This document shows, piece after piece, positions 17,202-25,436 of a stretch of 64,000 nt of DNA; within the stretch, counting starts at the first letter, position 1; each line of letters starts with the position of its first letter. The position numbers and the translations under genes are program-made. The stretch is taken from contig CAZQWM010000009.1 in the NCBI GenBank assembly GCA_964597035.1, positions 1 through 64,000 of the forward strand. The letters are read 5' to 3'. The notes under the pieces are model-generated. The model ran no database searches and had not been told where the DNA came from. It worked only from the letters and a program-made list of their open reading frames with translations. The DNA comes from Fen-1362 sp964597035 (GTDB lineage Bacteria; Planctomycetota; Phycisphaerae; Sedimentisphaerales; Anaerobacaceae).

Positions 17202-19589
17202 ATGATAATGAAAAATCTGACGTTCCTGATTATTTGCTTTTTTGCCGGATGCGGCATATCGAAATCGCCAATGCTGCCGGCAAAGCAGGAAAGAACGAAA
17301 GATTCTCTGGTCTTGTGGTATCGCAAGCCGGCAATTCAGTGGGTCGAGGCACTGCCAATCGGTAACGGCCGGCTCGGCGCAATGGTTTTCGGCGGCATCA
17401 AAAATGAGCGAATACAGTTAAACGAGGACACTCTGTGGGCGGGAGGCCCCTACGACCCTACCAATCCCAATGCGCTTGTGGCGCTGCCTGAAGCACGCCG
17501 GCTTATATTCGCAGGTAAGTACAAAGAAGCTAATAAGCTCATCGGCGCACAAATGATGGGTAAACCAATCACGCAGATGCCTTATCAGCCGGTCGGCGAT
17601 TTGTTCCTTACTTTTCCTGGTGTCGGGATGGCGGCAAATTATAGACGTCAGCTTAATCTTGATACCGCTATAGCCAGCACTGAATTCACTGTCGGCGATG
17701 TAAACTTCACTCGCGAAATCTTCTCCAGCCCCGTTGACCAGGTTATCGTTGTCCGCCTGACCGCCGACAAGCCCGGACAGATTACGTTTACAGCCGCAAT
17801 GAAAACCGAGCAGAAAGCGACAATTAAAACTGAGTCACCGGATATATTAGTGATGGGCGGTGTTAATCGGCCGCAGCGGCGCATAAAAGGAGCATTGAAA
17901 TTTCAGGCCCGTGTACGTGTGCTGGCTGACGGAGGGGAGGTTATTGAGGATTCTAACCGCATTACGGTCAACAATGCCGATTCAGCAATCCTGCTTGTCG
18001 CCGCAGCCACAAGTTACAAGAGTTTCAAGGATGTTTCAGGCGCCCCCGAGGCCTTGACTAAAAAATATATAAGCGAAGCGGAGAAAAAGTCATTCGATAT
18101 TCTTCGCAAAAACCATATAGCCGAACACCAGCGACTGTTCAGGCGAGTCAAACTGGACCTTGGTACTACGGAAGCGGCCAATCGTTCCACCGATGAGCGG
18201 ATAAAACCCTTTCCAGAAACGAATGACCCCCAGCTTGCGACGCTTTATTTCCAGTTCGGCCGGTATCTGCTGATATCCAGTTCACGCCCAGGGTGTCAAC
18301 CTGCGAATTTGCAGGGGCTATGGAATGAAAGCATTAATCCGCCCTGGGGTAGTAAATACACGATTAATATCAATACCGAGATGAACTACTGGCCGACGGA
18401 ACCGACGAATCTTTCCGAGTGCGTCGAGCCGCTTGTCGCTATGATAATGGACCTTACTGAGACAGGTGCTCATACAGCCAAAGTTAATTGGGGAGCGAAC
18501 GGCTGGGTTTGCCATCATAATACAGACCTGTGGCGCGCATCGGCCCCGATTGACGGGCCTCTTTGGGGCTTCTGGCCTACAGGCGGGGCGTGGCTCTGCA
18601 AACACCTTTGGGACCATTATCAATACAACTGCGACAAAAAATACCTCGCTAAAACATATCCCGTTATGAAAAGCGCAGCACAATTTTTCCTCGACACACT
18701 CGTCGAGGAGCCCAATAATCACTACCTTGTTACCTGCCCCTCGTTATCGCCGGAAAATACCCACCCATACGGCGCAAGCATTTGCGCAGGCCCCACAATG
18801 GATTCTCAGATTCTGCGGGACCTGTTTACCAATTGCATCGACGCTTCACAAATTTTAGGCGTCGATGAGAATTTCCGCCAACAGCTCATCGCCACACGAG
18901 GGCGACTGGCGCCGAACAAAATCGGCAGCGCCGGTCAGCTTCAGGAATGGCTCGATGACTGGGATATGAAGGCGCCGGAAATTCATCATCGCCATGTCTC
19001 GCATCTTTATGGCCTGTACCCGAGCGACCAGATATCGCTTCGCACAACGCCGGCCCTTGCCACTGCGGCTCGCAAGTCGCTCGAAATTCGAGGAGATGAG
19101 GCAACCGGCTGGGGGACTGCCTGGCGGCTTAATCTCTGGGCCCGGCTGCACGATGCAGAACACGCCTACAAGATTCTTCGAATGCTGATAAGCCCGCAGC
19201 GGACGTACCCGAATATGTTCGACGCCCATCCGCCTTTCCAGATAGACGGCAACTTCGGCGGCACGGCGGGCATTGCTGAAATGCTGCTGCAAAGCTGTAA
19301 TGGTGAAATCGAACTGCTGCCTGCGCTGCCAAAGGCCTGGCCTGACGGCTCAGTGAGCGGTTTATGTGCAAAGGGTGGTTTTGAAGTGGATATAATTTGG
19401 AGCAACGGCCTTGTCGATAGTGCGGTCATAACGTCAAAATGCGGCAATATAGCCCGCGTCCGAACATCGTTTCCGGTTAATGTTAAGTCAAAGGGCCGAA
19501 CAGTTAAAGTAACTCGCCCCGGGCAAAACGTCGTGGAATTTCAAACAAAGGCGCAACAAAAGTATTCTCTTTCAAGGGCATCTTTATAA
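17202..19589 (+). CDS. GH95 alpha-L-fucosidase/alpha-L-galactosidase family lipoprotein
   Basis: The 795-residue protein has a lipoprotein signal with lipobox FAGC (start ATG 17202 or 17208; no strong ribosome site, 9 bases after the GH115 stop, so translational coupling is likely). GH95 signatures are clear: LWYRKPAIQWVEALPIGNGR, LGAMVFGG, RIQLNEDTLWAGGPYD near the N-terminus; QPANLQGLWNES, NINTEMNYWPTEPTNL and HHNTDLWRASAPID in the catalytic (alpha/alpha)6 barrel; and FQIDGNFGGTAGIAEMLLQS near the end. GH95 members release alpha-1,2-L-fucose or alpha-L-galactose. Here it could trim L-galactose or fucose from complex glucuronoarabinoxylan or xyloglucan side chains. The exact sugar is not decidable from sequence. 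Confidence 0.9.
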   Translation: MIMKNLTFLIICFFAGCGISKSPMLPAKQERTKDSLVLWYRKPAIQWVEALPIGNGRLGAMVFGGIKNERIQLNEDTLWAGGPYDPTNPNALVALPEARRLIFAGKYKEANKLIGAQMMGKPITQMPYQPVGDLFLTFPGVGMAANYRRQLNLDTAIASTEFTVGDVNFTREIFSSPVDQVIVVRLTADKPGQITFTAAMKTEQKATIKTESPDILVMGGVNRPQRRIKGALKFQARVRVLADGGEVIEDSNRITVNNADSAILLVAAATSYKSFKDVSGAPEALTKKYISEAEKKSFDILRKNHIAEHQRLFRRVKLDLGTTEAANRSTDERIKPFPETNDPQLATLYFQFGRYLLISSSRPGCQPANLQGLWNESINPPWGSKYTININTEMNYWPTEPTNLSECVEPLVAMIMDLTETGAHTAKVNWGANGWVCHHNTDLWRASAPIDGPLWGFWPTGGAWLCKHLWDHYQYNCDKKYLAKTYPVMKSAAQFFLDTLVEEPNNHYLVTCPSLSPENTHPYGASICAGPTMDSQILRDLFTNCIDASQILGVDENFRQQLIATRGRLAPNKIGSAGQLQEWLDDWDMKAPEIHHRHVSHLYGLYPSDQISLRTTPALATAARKSLEIRGDEATGWGTAWRLNLWARLHDAEHAYKILRMLISPQRTYPNMFDAHPPFQIDGNFGGTAGIAEMLLQSCNGEIELLPALPKAWPDGSVSGLCAKGGFEVDIIWSNGLVDSAVITSKCGNIARVRTSFPVNVKSKGRTVKVTRPGQNVVEFQTKAQQKYSLSRASL

Positions 19590-19594
19590 AACAA

Positions 19595-20911
19595 ATGTAT
19601 TTTGATTCGTTGGTCACGTTGGGTCTGTGCCTGGTGCTCGGCCTTGTGCTGGTTATTATTTTCACGTTCTGCCGGGACTCTTTTGGCGCCAAAACCGACC
19701 CCGACAAAAGCGGTAATAACTTTCAAGGCGCATTCGCGACCGGACAATATTGTAACCTATTTGTCGAGGCAGGCCACTCCCCGCAGGAGGTAACCGACAA
19801 GGTCAATGCGGCCTTTCAGCAGTTGTTCCACGGCGACCCCGAAAAGCAGGCGGTTTATTTCACTGCCGGCAAAAACGACAATGGCCCTCTCGCCTATATC
19901 TGCGACTCTTACCACAACGACGTGCGCTCCGAAGGGATGTCTTATGGAATGATGATTGCCGTGCAGCTTGATAAAAAGCCCGAGTTCGACACACTTTGGA
20001 ACTGGGCCAGGACCTATATGTATCACGATTCGCCTAATCACCCGGCACGAGGTTACTTTTCCTGGTCTGTGAGAACAGACGGCACGCCGAACGATGAGAT
20101 GCCCGCCCCCGATGGCGAGGAGTATTTCGCGATGTCACTTTACTTCGCCGCAAACCGCTGGGGCAATGGCACGGGTATCTACAATTACAAAGCCGAAGCT
20201 GACCGGCTCTTGTTAGATATGAAGAACCGTGAAGACATCACAGGCCAGACAGTCACCGGCCTTCGAACGGTCGGCAATCTCTTCGATTCCGAACACAAAA
20301 TGGTCCGATTCTCACCCGTCGTTGAAATCCGTGATCACACCGACCCGTCATATCATTTGCCGGCGTTTTACGAACTCTGGGCGCGTTGGGGCCCCGAACA
20401 GGACCGTCAGTTCTGGGCGCAGGCCGCCTCGATTAGCCGGGATTTCTTTAACAAAGTAACGCATCCTGAGACGGGATTATCACCGGACTATGCCAATTTC
20501 GATGCCACCCCTTGGGCTAGCCAACAGAACGTCGGTGCCGTTAACTTTCAGGATGACGCGTGGCGGACCGCGATGAACTGGTCTATGGACTGGGCCTGGT
20601 GGAGCGAAGATACTCGCCAAAGACAGCTAAGCGAGCGCCTGCAGGCGTTTTTCGAGTCTAAAAATATCTCCCGCTACGGAAACCAGTTCACACTCGATGG
20701 CAACCAGCTCGCCGGCAGGCACTCAATCGGGCTGGTGGCGACAAACGCTGTTGCGAGTCTCGCCACGACTCATCCCCGCGCAAAGCTGTTTGTCGAGGAA
20801 TTATGGAACATGCGCATCCCCACAGGCCGATTGCGCTACTACGATGGAATGTTGTATATGCTAAGTTTGCTTCACTGTAGCGGCCAGTTCCGAATCTGGC
20901 AGCCACAATAA
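19595..20911 (+). CDS. GH8 reducing-end xylose-releasing exo-oligoxylanase (Rex-like)
   Basis: The 438-residue protein begins with an N-terminal hydrophobic segment (about 5-26) that serves as signal or anchor. The GH8 motifs are NDVRSEGMSYGMMI (general acid Glu), NHPARGYFSWSV, and PAPDGEEYFAMSLYFA with the family Asp. The block order and the SEGMSYGMM and DGEEYFAMSLYFA sequences are those of Rex enzymes (EC 3.2.1.156), which remove xylose from the reducing end of short xylo-oligosaccharides, rather than of GH8 chitosanases or cellulases. It starts 5 bases after the GH95 stop, so it is the last gene of the operon. No terminator is visible after it. It complements GH10 by processing its products. 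Confidence 0.87.
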   Translation: MYFDSLVTLGLCLVLGLVLVIIFTFCRDSFGAKTDPDKSGNNFQGAFATGQYCNLFVEAGHSPQEVTDKVNAAFQQLFHGDPEKQAVYFTAGKNDNGPLAYICDSYHNDVRSEGMSYGMMIAVQLDKKPEFDTLWNWARTYMYHDSPNHPARGYFSWSVRTDGTPNDEMPAPDGEEYFAMSLYFAANRWGNGTGIYNYKAEADRLLLDMKNREDITGQTVTGLRTVGNLFDSEHKMVRFSPVVEIRDHTDPSYHLPAFYELWARWGPEQDRQFWAQAASISRDFFNKVTHPETGLSPDYANFDATPWASQQNVGAVNFQDDAWRTAMNWSMDWAWWSEDTRQRQLSERLQAFFESKNISRYGNQFTLDGNQLAGRHSIGLVATNAVASLATTHPRAKLFVEELWNMRIPTGRLRYYDGMLYMLSLLHCSGQFRIWQPQ

Positions 20912-20968
20912 TCGCCACACCGAACGCTGTGCACCTTTGCCGGGGCCTCAGCAGTCAAAAGGTATTGA

Positions 20969-21058
20969 CTATTTCTTCTTGCCCTTGCTCTTGCCTTTTG
21001 CCTTTACTTTTTTGATGCTCTTTTTCATTCCCGACATGCATCCGCACGTCCTGCACAT
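20969..21058 (-). CDS. Tiny Cys/Lys-rich protein (29 residues)
   Basis: The reverse-strand ATG at 21058 is preceded by AAGGA 8-9 bases away, a good ribosome site, and the frame ends at TAG 20971-20969. The protein is MCRTCGCMSG followed by a tail in which 12 of 19 residues are lysine. The CxxCxC cluster could bind a metal or iron-sulphur cluster, and the basic tail could contact nucleic acid or phospholipid; both are guesses. Clear start signal, motif-like N-terminus and biased tail make it look like a real short gene. I do not recognise a named family. Confidence 0.5.
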   Translation of the reverse strand: MCRTCGCMSGMKKSIKKVKAKGKSKGKKK

Positions 21059-21223
21059 CTTCGCTTCCTTTCAAAAATATTCCGATTTTGCATCGGTGCC
21101 ATTTTACTTGTAACAACGCTTAAGTCAATAAACCTCCTGCTTTGAAACGCCGATTGTCATAAGGGCCTGTATCTGTTACTATATTAAAATCCAAATAAGA
21201 AATTGATAAACCACGGTGTGACA
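21059..21223. other. Divergent intergenic region
   Basis: Between the tiny reverse gene and the LplT-like gene, this stretch contains only the forward promoter listed separately. I see no RNA gene or repeat. Confidence 0.4.
21154..21182 (+). promoter_or_regulatory. Candidate promoter for the transporter-acyltransferase operon
   Basis: TTGTCA (21154-21159), 17-base spacer, TACTAT (21177-21182). The start codon is 41 bases downstream. Confidence 0.4.
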
Positions 21224-22498
21224 ATGGACGTCCCGTTAAATCAGCCGCAAAAACCGCAAAGCACGCGTTGCAAATTTGCCGGTATGGTCGGCGTTTACTT
21301 CTTCGGCTCGCTCAACGATAATTTCTATCGACAGTGTGCCTTGATGCTGGCCGTCGTCGCCGGGCTGAAACTACAGGGACACATTATGTTTTTGTTTGCT
21401 CTGCCGTTTATTCTCTTCGCCTCTTACGCCGGCTTTCTCGCAGACCGCTTCCCGAAACGCTCCGTCATAATCGCCGCGAGGTGCTTTGCCCTTGTCGCCT
21501 TTATCTTTGGTGCCGTCGGGCTTTATCTGCTTAACTGGCCAATCATTGTTATAACCGTCTTTGTCCTAGGTCTGCAGTCCACCATTTTCAGCCCCTCTAT
21601 CAACGGCACAATCCCTGAGCTTTATCCCGCCGATTTCGTTATTACCGCCAACGCCGTCGTTCGCGTTGTTACCAATGCCGCGATTCTCCTCGGCATCGCC
21701 TCCGCAGGCTTTGTCCTCGACGCGGTCAAGGATGCAAAAGGTGCTTTTGGTGATATTCCTCTCAGTCGGTGTCTCGCTTCCGTGTTTGTCCTTCTCGGCG
21801 CGATGGCAGCCCTTGTCATCAGTTTCTTTGTCCCGAAGTTTCCCGCGGCCTCTCCGAAAGCGCCCTTTCCCTGGAAGGGGCCCTTGGAATCGGTCGTTAC
21901 GCTTTTTAACACCCGCCGCCACCCCCTCTTGGCCGTATCTATCTTCGCGAAGGCCTTCTTCTGGTTTGCCGGCTCTCTGCAAATCCTGATTATCAACTCG
22001 CTCGGATTGTCCCAGTTCCATCTTTCAAAAACGTTCACCAGCGCCCTTGTCATCGTTGAGCTTGTTGGTATCGCCGCGGGCAGTCTGCTCGCACCGCTTT
22101 TTGCAAAAGGCTCCAAATGGTATCGCGTCCTTATTCCCTCGGCCCTCGTCTTGGCCGGCTCTATGTTCGCCGTCGCACTCGTCCCGTTGATGCCCGAGAT
22201 CGCCGGGACAGCAATTGTCATTGTCTCACTGGCTCTACTCGGTATGTCCGCCGGCGTATTCTCCATCCCGTTGACCAGTTTTGTTCAGACCGACCCCGCT
22301 CCAGACCTCAAAGGCCGTATGATTGCCGCCTCCAACTTCGCCGACTTTACCGGCATATTGCTCTCTGGCGCGGTCTTCCATCTCTTTGACCGTGCAGGTA
22401 TCCTGCCCACAAACTGTTTTGCGATTGAAGCGGTTTTCGTGCTGGCAGTTGCCGGCTGGCTGGCGTTTGTTTTGCCCGAGGAATCCGACAATGCTTGA
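21224..22498 (+). CDS. MFS transporter, LplT-like lysophospholipid flippase
   Basis: ATG 21224 is preferred (an in-frame TTG at 21203 has no ribosome site). The 424-residue protein has about 12 hydrophobic segments and the MFS loop GFLADRFPKRSVI between helices 2 and 3. The N-terminal GVYFFGSLNDNFYRQCALML resembles LplT/MFS proteins that flip lysophospholipids. The gene overlaps by 8 bases a downstream acyltransferase/acyl-ACP synthetase fusion. This is the same pairing as lplT-aas in Proteobacteria, where lysophosphatidylethanolamine is imported and re-acylated. Function is therefore supported by context more than by specific residues. Confidence 0.75.
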   Translation: MDVPLNQPQKPQSTRCKFAGMVGVYFFGSLNDNFYRQCALMLAVVAGLKLQGHIMFLFALPFILFASYAGFLADRFPKRSVIIAARCFALVAFIFGAVGLYLLNWPIIVITVFVLGLQSTIFSPSINGTIPELYPADFVITANAVVRVVTNAAILLGIASAGFVLDAVKDAKGAFGDIPLSRCLASVFVLLGAMAALVISFFVPKFPAASPKAPFPWKGPLESVVTLFNTRRHPLLAVSIFAKAFFWFAGSLQILIINSLGLSQFHLSKTFTSALVIVELVGIAAGSLLAPLFAKGSKWYRVLIPSALVLAGSMFAVALVPLMPEIAGTAIVIVSLALLGMSAGVFSIPLTSFVQTDPAPDLKGRMIAASNFADFTGILLSGAVFHLFDRAGILPTNCFAIEAVFVLAVAGWLAFVLPEESDNA

Positions 22499-25115
22499 TT
22501 TTATCGTTCGAGCAATCGCAAAATTCGTCTTCTCGCTGCGATACCGCATCCGAATCATCGGTCTCGACAAAATCGCTGAAAAAGGCAGAACAGGCATCGT
22601 CTTTTTGCCCAATCATCCCGCCCTCATCGACCCCGTAATAATGTTCGCGTATCTTCACGGCCCGTTTCGCCCGCACGGCTTTGGCGACCAGGACCAGGTC
22701 AACCGGTTCTTGATTCGCACGTTCGCCCGCCGATGGGGTGTCCGAACCGTCCCGAGCATCGCAAATTATGGCCCCGCAGCCAGGGAAAAAGTCGAGCAGG
22801 TCCTCGATGAGACTATCGAAGGACTCAAGCAAGGCGAGAACCTCGTCCTCTGGCCCGCGGGCCGAGTCTATCACAGCTACAAAGAATCGCTCGGTGCCAA
22901 CAGTTCCGTCGAGCGAATCCTGCAAAGTTGCCCCGATGTCCGAATCGTCCTCGTACGCACACGTGGCCTGTGGGGTAGCTCCTTTGGCTGGGCAGGCGGT
23001 TCGGAACCGCTGGTTATGCCCGTCCTTTTGAAAGGCGCACTTCAATTGCTCGCAAGTTTTATCTTCTTCGCCCCCCGGCGCAAAGTAACTATCGAATTTT
23101 ACGAACCGCAGGACCTGCCCTGCACTGCCGACCGCAATACCTTCAATCGCTTCCTCGAGGATTTTTACAATGCCGATGCTCTCCCGAATACTTATGTCCC
23201 CCATACTATCTGGGAGAAGGGGGGCACGCGAACCCTCCCCGAGCCGAAGCCGCCGACTTTACAGGCAAGCTACTCATCCGTCCCCGGCTCCACCCGCCAA
23301 ATCGTCCTCAAGCACCTCTCCGAGCGAACCGGTATCTCCGGGCTAAAGGAAACCGACCTTCTCGCCGCCGACCTTGCTATGGATAGCTTGGCACGCGCCG
23401 ATTTACTCCTCTGGCTCGAAAGTGAATTCGGCTTCCGTCAGGCAGACGCCGACGCTATGCAGACCGTTGGCGACGTGATGTTGGCCGCCTGCGGCAAATT
23501 CGTTTATCTGACGCCCATCGCCATAAAGCCCGTTCCCTCCGGCTGGTTCAAACGAAGACCTAAACGTCGCGCCGCGATACCAAAAGGCGAATCACTTACC
23601 AAAATCTTCCTCAATCAGGCCGCTCGCAATCCGTCGCGAATTGCTGTCGCCGACCAGGCCACAGGCGCAAAATCCTATCGAGACATCGTCACCGCCTGCA
23701 TCGCGCTTCGCCAGCTCATAAAAAAGCTCGAAGGCGACCACGTCGGCATAATGCTCCCTGCCTCCGTCGTCGCCGACGTCGCGTATCTCGCAACGCTCTT
23801 CGCTGAAAAAATTCCCGTTATGGTCAACTGGACCGCCGGCCCGCGAAATATCCTCGCCTCACTCGACGCCGTCGGCGTAAAGCATATCCTCACCGCCAAA
23901 CCAGTCGTTGACCGAATCTCTCTGCAGGGTATCGACCTTTCTGATGTCTCTTCCCGCTTCTGCTTTTTAGAAGAACTCACCGGCCCACTCTCCCGCGCTG
24001 CTAAGTTAGCCGCCGCTTTCTCCGCCCGTTTCTCCTGGAGAGCTTTGCGAAAGGCAAAGGTCCATGATACCGCCGCAATACTTTTTACCAGCGGCTCCGA
24101 AACCCTCCCCAAGGCCGTCCCGCTGTCGCACTCCAACCTTATAGCCAATATGAGCGACGTTCTGAGCGTTATCCAGCTTTATGAAACCGACCGTCTCATC
24201 GGCTTCCTTCCTCCGTTCCACTCCTTCGGCCTTACCGTCACCGTGCTTTTGCCTGTGCTCGCGGGCGCTCAGGTCGCCTATCATCCCAATCCCACCGAAG
24301 CCGACACACTCGCCAAAATCATCGACTCCTACAAAATCACGCTGCTGCCGGGCACGCCCACTTTTCTCGCAGGCATCCTCCGCGTCGCAACCGAAAAGCA
24401 GCTTGCTTCGCTGCGCCTGGCCGTAACAGGCGCCGAAAAGTGCCCGCAGGACGTTTATGACGCCCTCGCCGAAAAATGCCCACAGGCCGTCGTCCTCGAG
24501 GGCTACGGCGTCACCGAATGCTCCCCTATAATCTCCCTCAACGATGAGAATAATCCAGAACCCTTCTCAATCGGCAAGCTCCTCCCCTCGCTCGATTATC
24601 TCCTCATCCATCCCGAAACGCAAAAGCCACTCACTCCACCCGCAACCGGTATCCTCCTCGTATCGGGCCCAGGTGTTTTCTCCGGCTATCTCAACTATTC
24701 CGGCAAATCCCCCTTTATCGAAATTGACGGCAAACGGTGGTACAGCACAGGCGACCTCGTCTGCGTCGACCAGGATGGCCTGCTAACCTTCCAGGGCCGA
24801 TTGAAAAGATTCGTTAAGTTAGGCGGCGAAATGGTCTCACTTCCCGCCGTCGAAGCGGTCCTTCAGTCCGACTTCCCCTCCGACCCCGATAAAGGCCCGG
24901 CGCTTGCCGTCGAAGCCACCGATGCCGAACAGCCCGAGCTTGTTCTCTTTACGACTCTCGATATTGACCGTGAAGAAGCCAACAAAAAAATCCGTTCCGC
25001 CGGCCTCTCAGGCCTCCACTCCATCCGCCGCGTCGTCAAACTCGACTCGATTCCCTTATTGGGTACCGGAAAGACTGATTATAGAGCTCTCAAAGAGATG
25101 CTGAAAACTGCATAG
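22491..25115 (+). CDS. Aas-like fusion: 1-acylglycerophosphate-type acyltransferase, internal acyl carrier protein, acyl-ACP synthetase
   Basis: ATG 22491 overlaps the transporter stop, giving 874 residues. Domain 1 (about 1-260) is a PlsC acyltransferase with the HX4D motif (NHPALID, His42/Asp47) and the WPAGRVYHSYKE block. Domain 2 (about 270-340) is an acyl carrier protein: LAMDSLARADLLLWLE with Ser299 as predicted phosphopantetheine site. Domain 3 (about 375-870) is an AMP-forming ligase: LFTSGSETLPKAV, EGYGVTECSP, YSTGDLVCVDQDG, GRLKRFVKLGGE and a C-terminal catalytic-Lys region GTGKTDYRAL. The ligase could load a fatty acid onto the built-in carrier, and the acyltransferase could pass it to an imported lysophospholipid. 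E. coli Aas lacks an internal carrier. Relics of a second C-terminus follow the stop codon. Confidence 0.85.
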   Translation: MLDFIVRAIAKFVFSLRYRIRIIGLDKIAEKGRTGIVFLPNHPALIDPVIMFAYLHGPFRPHGFGDQDQVNRFLIRTFARRWGVRTVPSIANYGPAAREKVEQVLDETIEGLKQGENLVLWPAGRVYHSYKESLGANSSVERILQSCPDVRIVLVRTRGLWGSSFGWAGGSEPLVMPVLLKGALQLLASFIFFAPRRKVTIEFYEPQDLPCTADRNTFNRFLEDFYNADALPNTYVPHTIWEKGGTRTLPEPKPPTLQASYSSVPGSTRQIVLKHLSERTGISGLKETDLLAADLAMDSLARADLLLWLESEFGFRQADADAMQTVGDVMLAACGKFVYLTPIAIKPVPSGWFKRRPKRRAAIPKGESLTKIFLNQAARNPSRIAVADQATGAKSYRDIVTACIALRQLIKKLEGDHVGIMLPASVVADVAYLATLFAEKIPVMVNWTAGPRNILASLDAVGVKHILTAKPVVDRISLQGIDLSDVSSRFCFLEELTGPLSRAAKLAAAFSARFSWRALRKAKVHDTAAILFTSGSETLPKAVPLSHSNLIANMSDVLSVIQLYETDRLIGFLPPFHSFGLTVTVLLPVLAGAQVAYHPNPTEADTLAKIIDSYKITLLPGTPTFLAGILRVATEKQLASLRLAVTGAEKCPQDVYDALAEKCPQAVVLEGYGVTECSPIISLNDENNPEPFSIGKLLPSLDYLLIHPETQKPLTPPATGILLVSGPGVFSGYLNYSGKSPFIEIDGKRWYSTGDLVCVDQDGLLTFQGRLKRFVKLGGEMVSLPAVEAVLQSDFPSDPDKGPALAVEATDAEQPELVLFTTLDIDREEANKKIRSAGLSGLHSIRRVVKLDSIPLLGTGKTDYRALKEMLKTA

Positions 25116-25161
25116 TTATTGCAAAGCAAGTTCTGCTTGGTAAGGCAACTTGTCCGGCGTA

Positions 25162-25176
25162 GCCCCCATTAGGGGC
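25162..25176. repeat. Palindromic core similar to that in the GH116 gene
   Basis: GCCCC-CATTA-GGGGC, flanked by GTA and GAAG. It resembles the 11809-11833 element and directly precedes the tail relic at 25184. It may be a small mobile palindrome; two copies are too few to be certain. Confidence 0.35.
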
Positions 25177-25183
25177 GAAGTCG

Positions 25184-25231
25184 GAAACCGACTACCGAGC
25201 ACTAAAACAGCTCCTCGCAAAAAACCCCTAG
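25184..25231 (+). pseudogene. Relic of an acyl-ACP synthetase C-terminus
   Basis: Codons 25184-25231 read E-T-D-Y-R-A-L-K-Q-L-L-A-K-N-P-stop, matching the end of the intact gene 70 bases upstream (K-T-D-Y-R-A-L-K-E-M-L-K-T-A-stop). Nothing else of a second gene remains. It lies directly after the palindrome at 25162-25176, suggesting that an insertion or recombination joined an alternative tail here. Confidence 0.7.
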
Positions 25232-25243
25232 AATTATCCTCTT

Positions 25244-25269
25244 GTCATTCCCGCGAAAGCGGGAATCCA
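25244..25269. repeat. Dispersed palindromic repeat, copy 1
   Basis: GTC-ATTCCCGC-GAAA-GCGGGAAT-CCA: perfect 8-base arms with a 4-base loop. The same 26-base unit with a different loop is at 27988-28013, in the same orientation. It lies between convergent-looking tail relics and the HAF-repeat gene and might also act as a transcript-end hairpin. Confidence 0.65.
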
Positions 25270-25436
25270 TTTAATTCGGGGGTTGTTTCCACAGGAGGCA
25301 ATCGGCTTTAAAATCGCTCTTTAAAGCATTAAAAATATCGTTCGACTTTTGCCGATATAAGTTATCAGACCGGAATCTTGACGATTGGCCCCGGTTTTCC
25401 GAATAGCGTCCGTATAATCTTTGCAGGAGAATAAAA
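25270..25436. other. Leader region of the HAF-repeat gene
   Basis: No gene is visible here. A TATAAT-like sequence (CCGTATAATC) lies about 25 bases before the ATG, but I cannot find a well-spaced -35 box. AGGAG immediately precedes the start codon region. Confidence 0.3.

Noticed and set aside
22347..23204. 285-codon reverse-strand open frame inside the acyltransferase domain
   Set aside because: It is antisense to clear PlsC motifs, has no family signature, and is explained by GC-rich codon usage of the forward gene.
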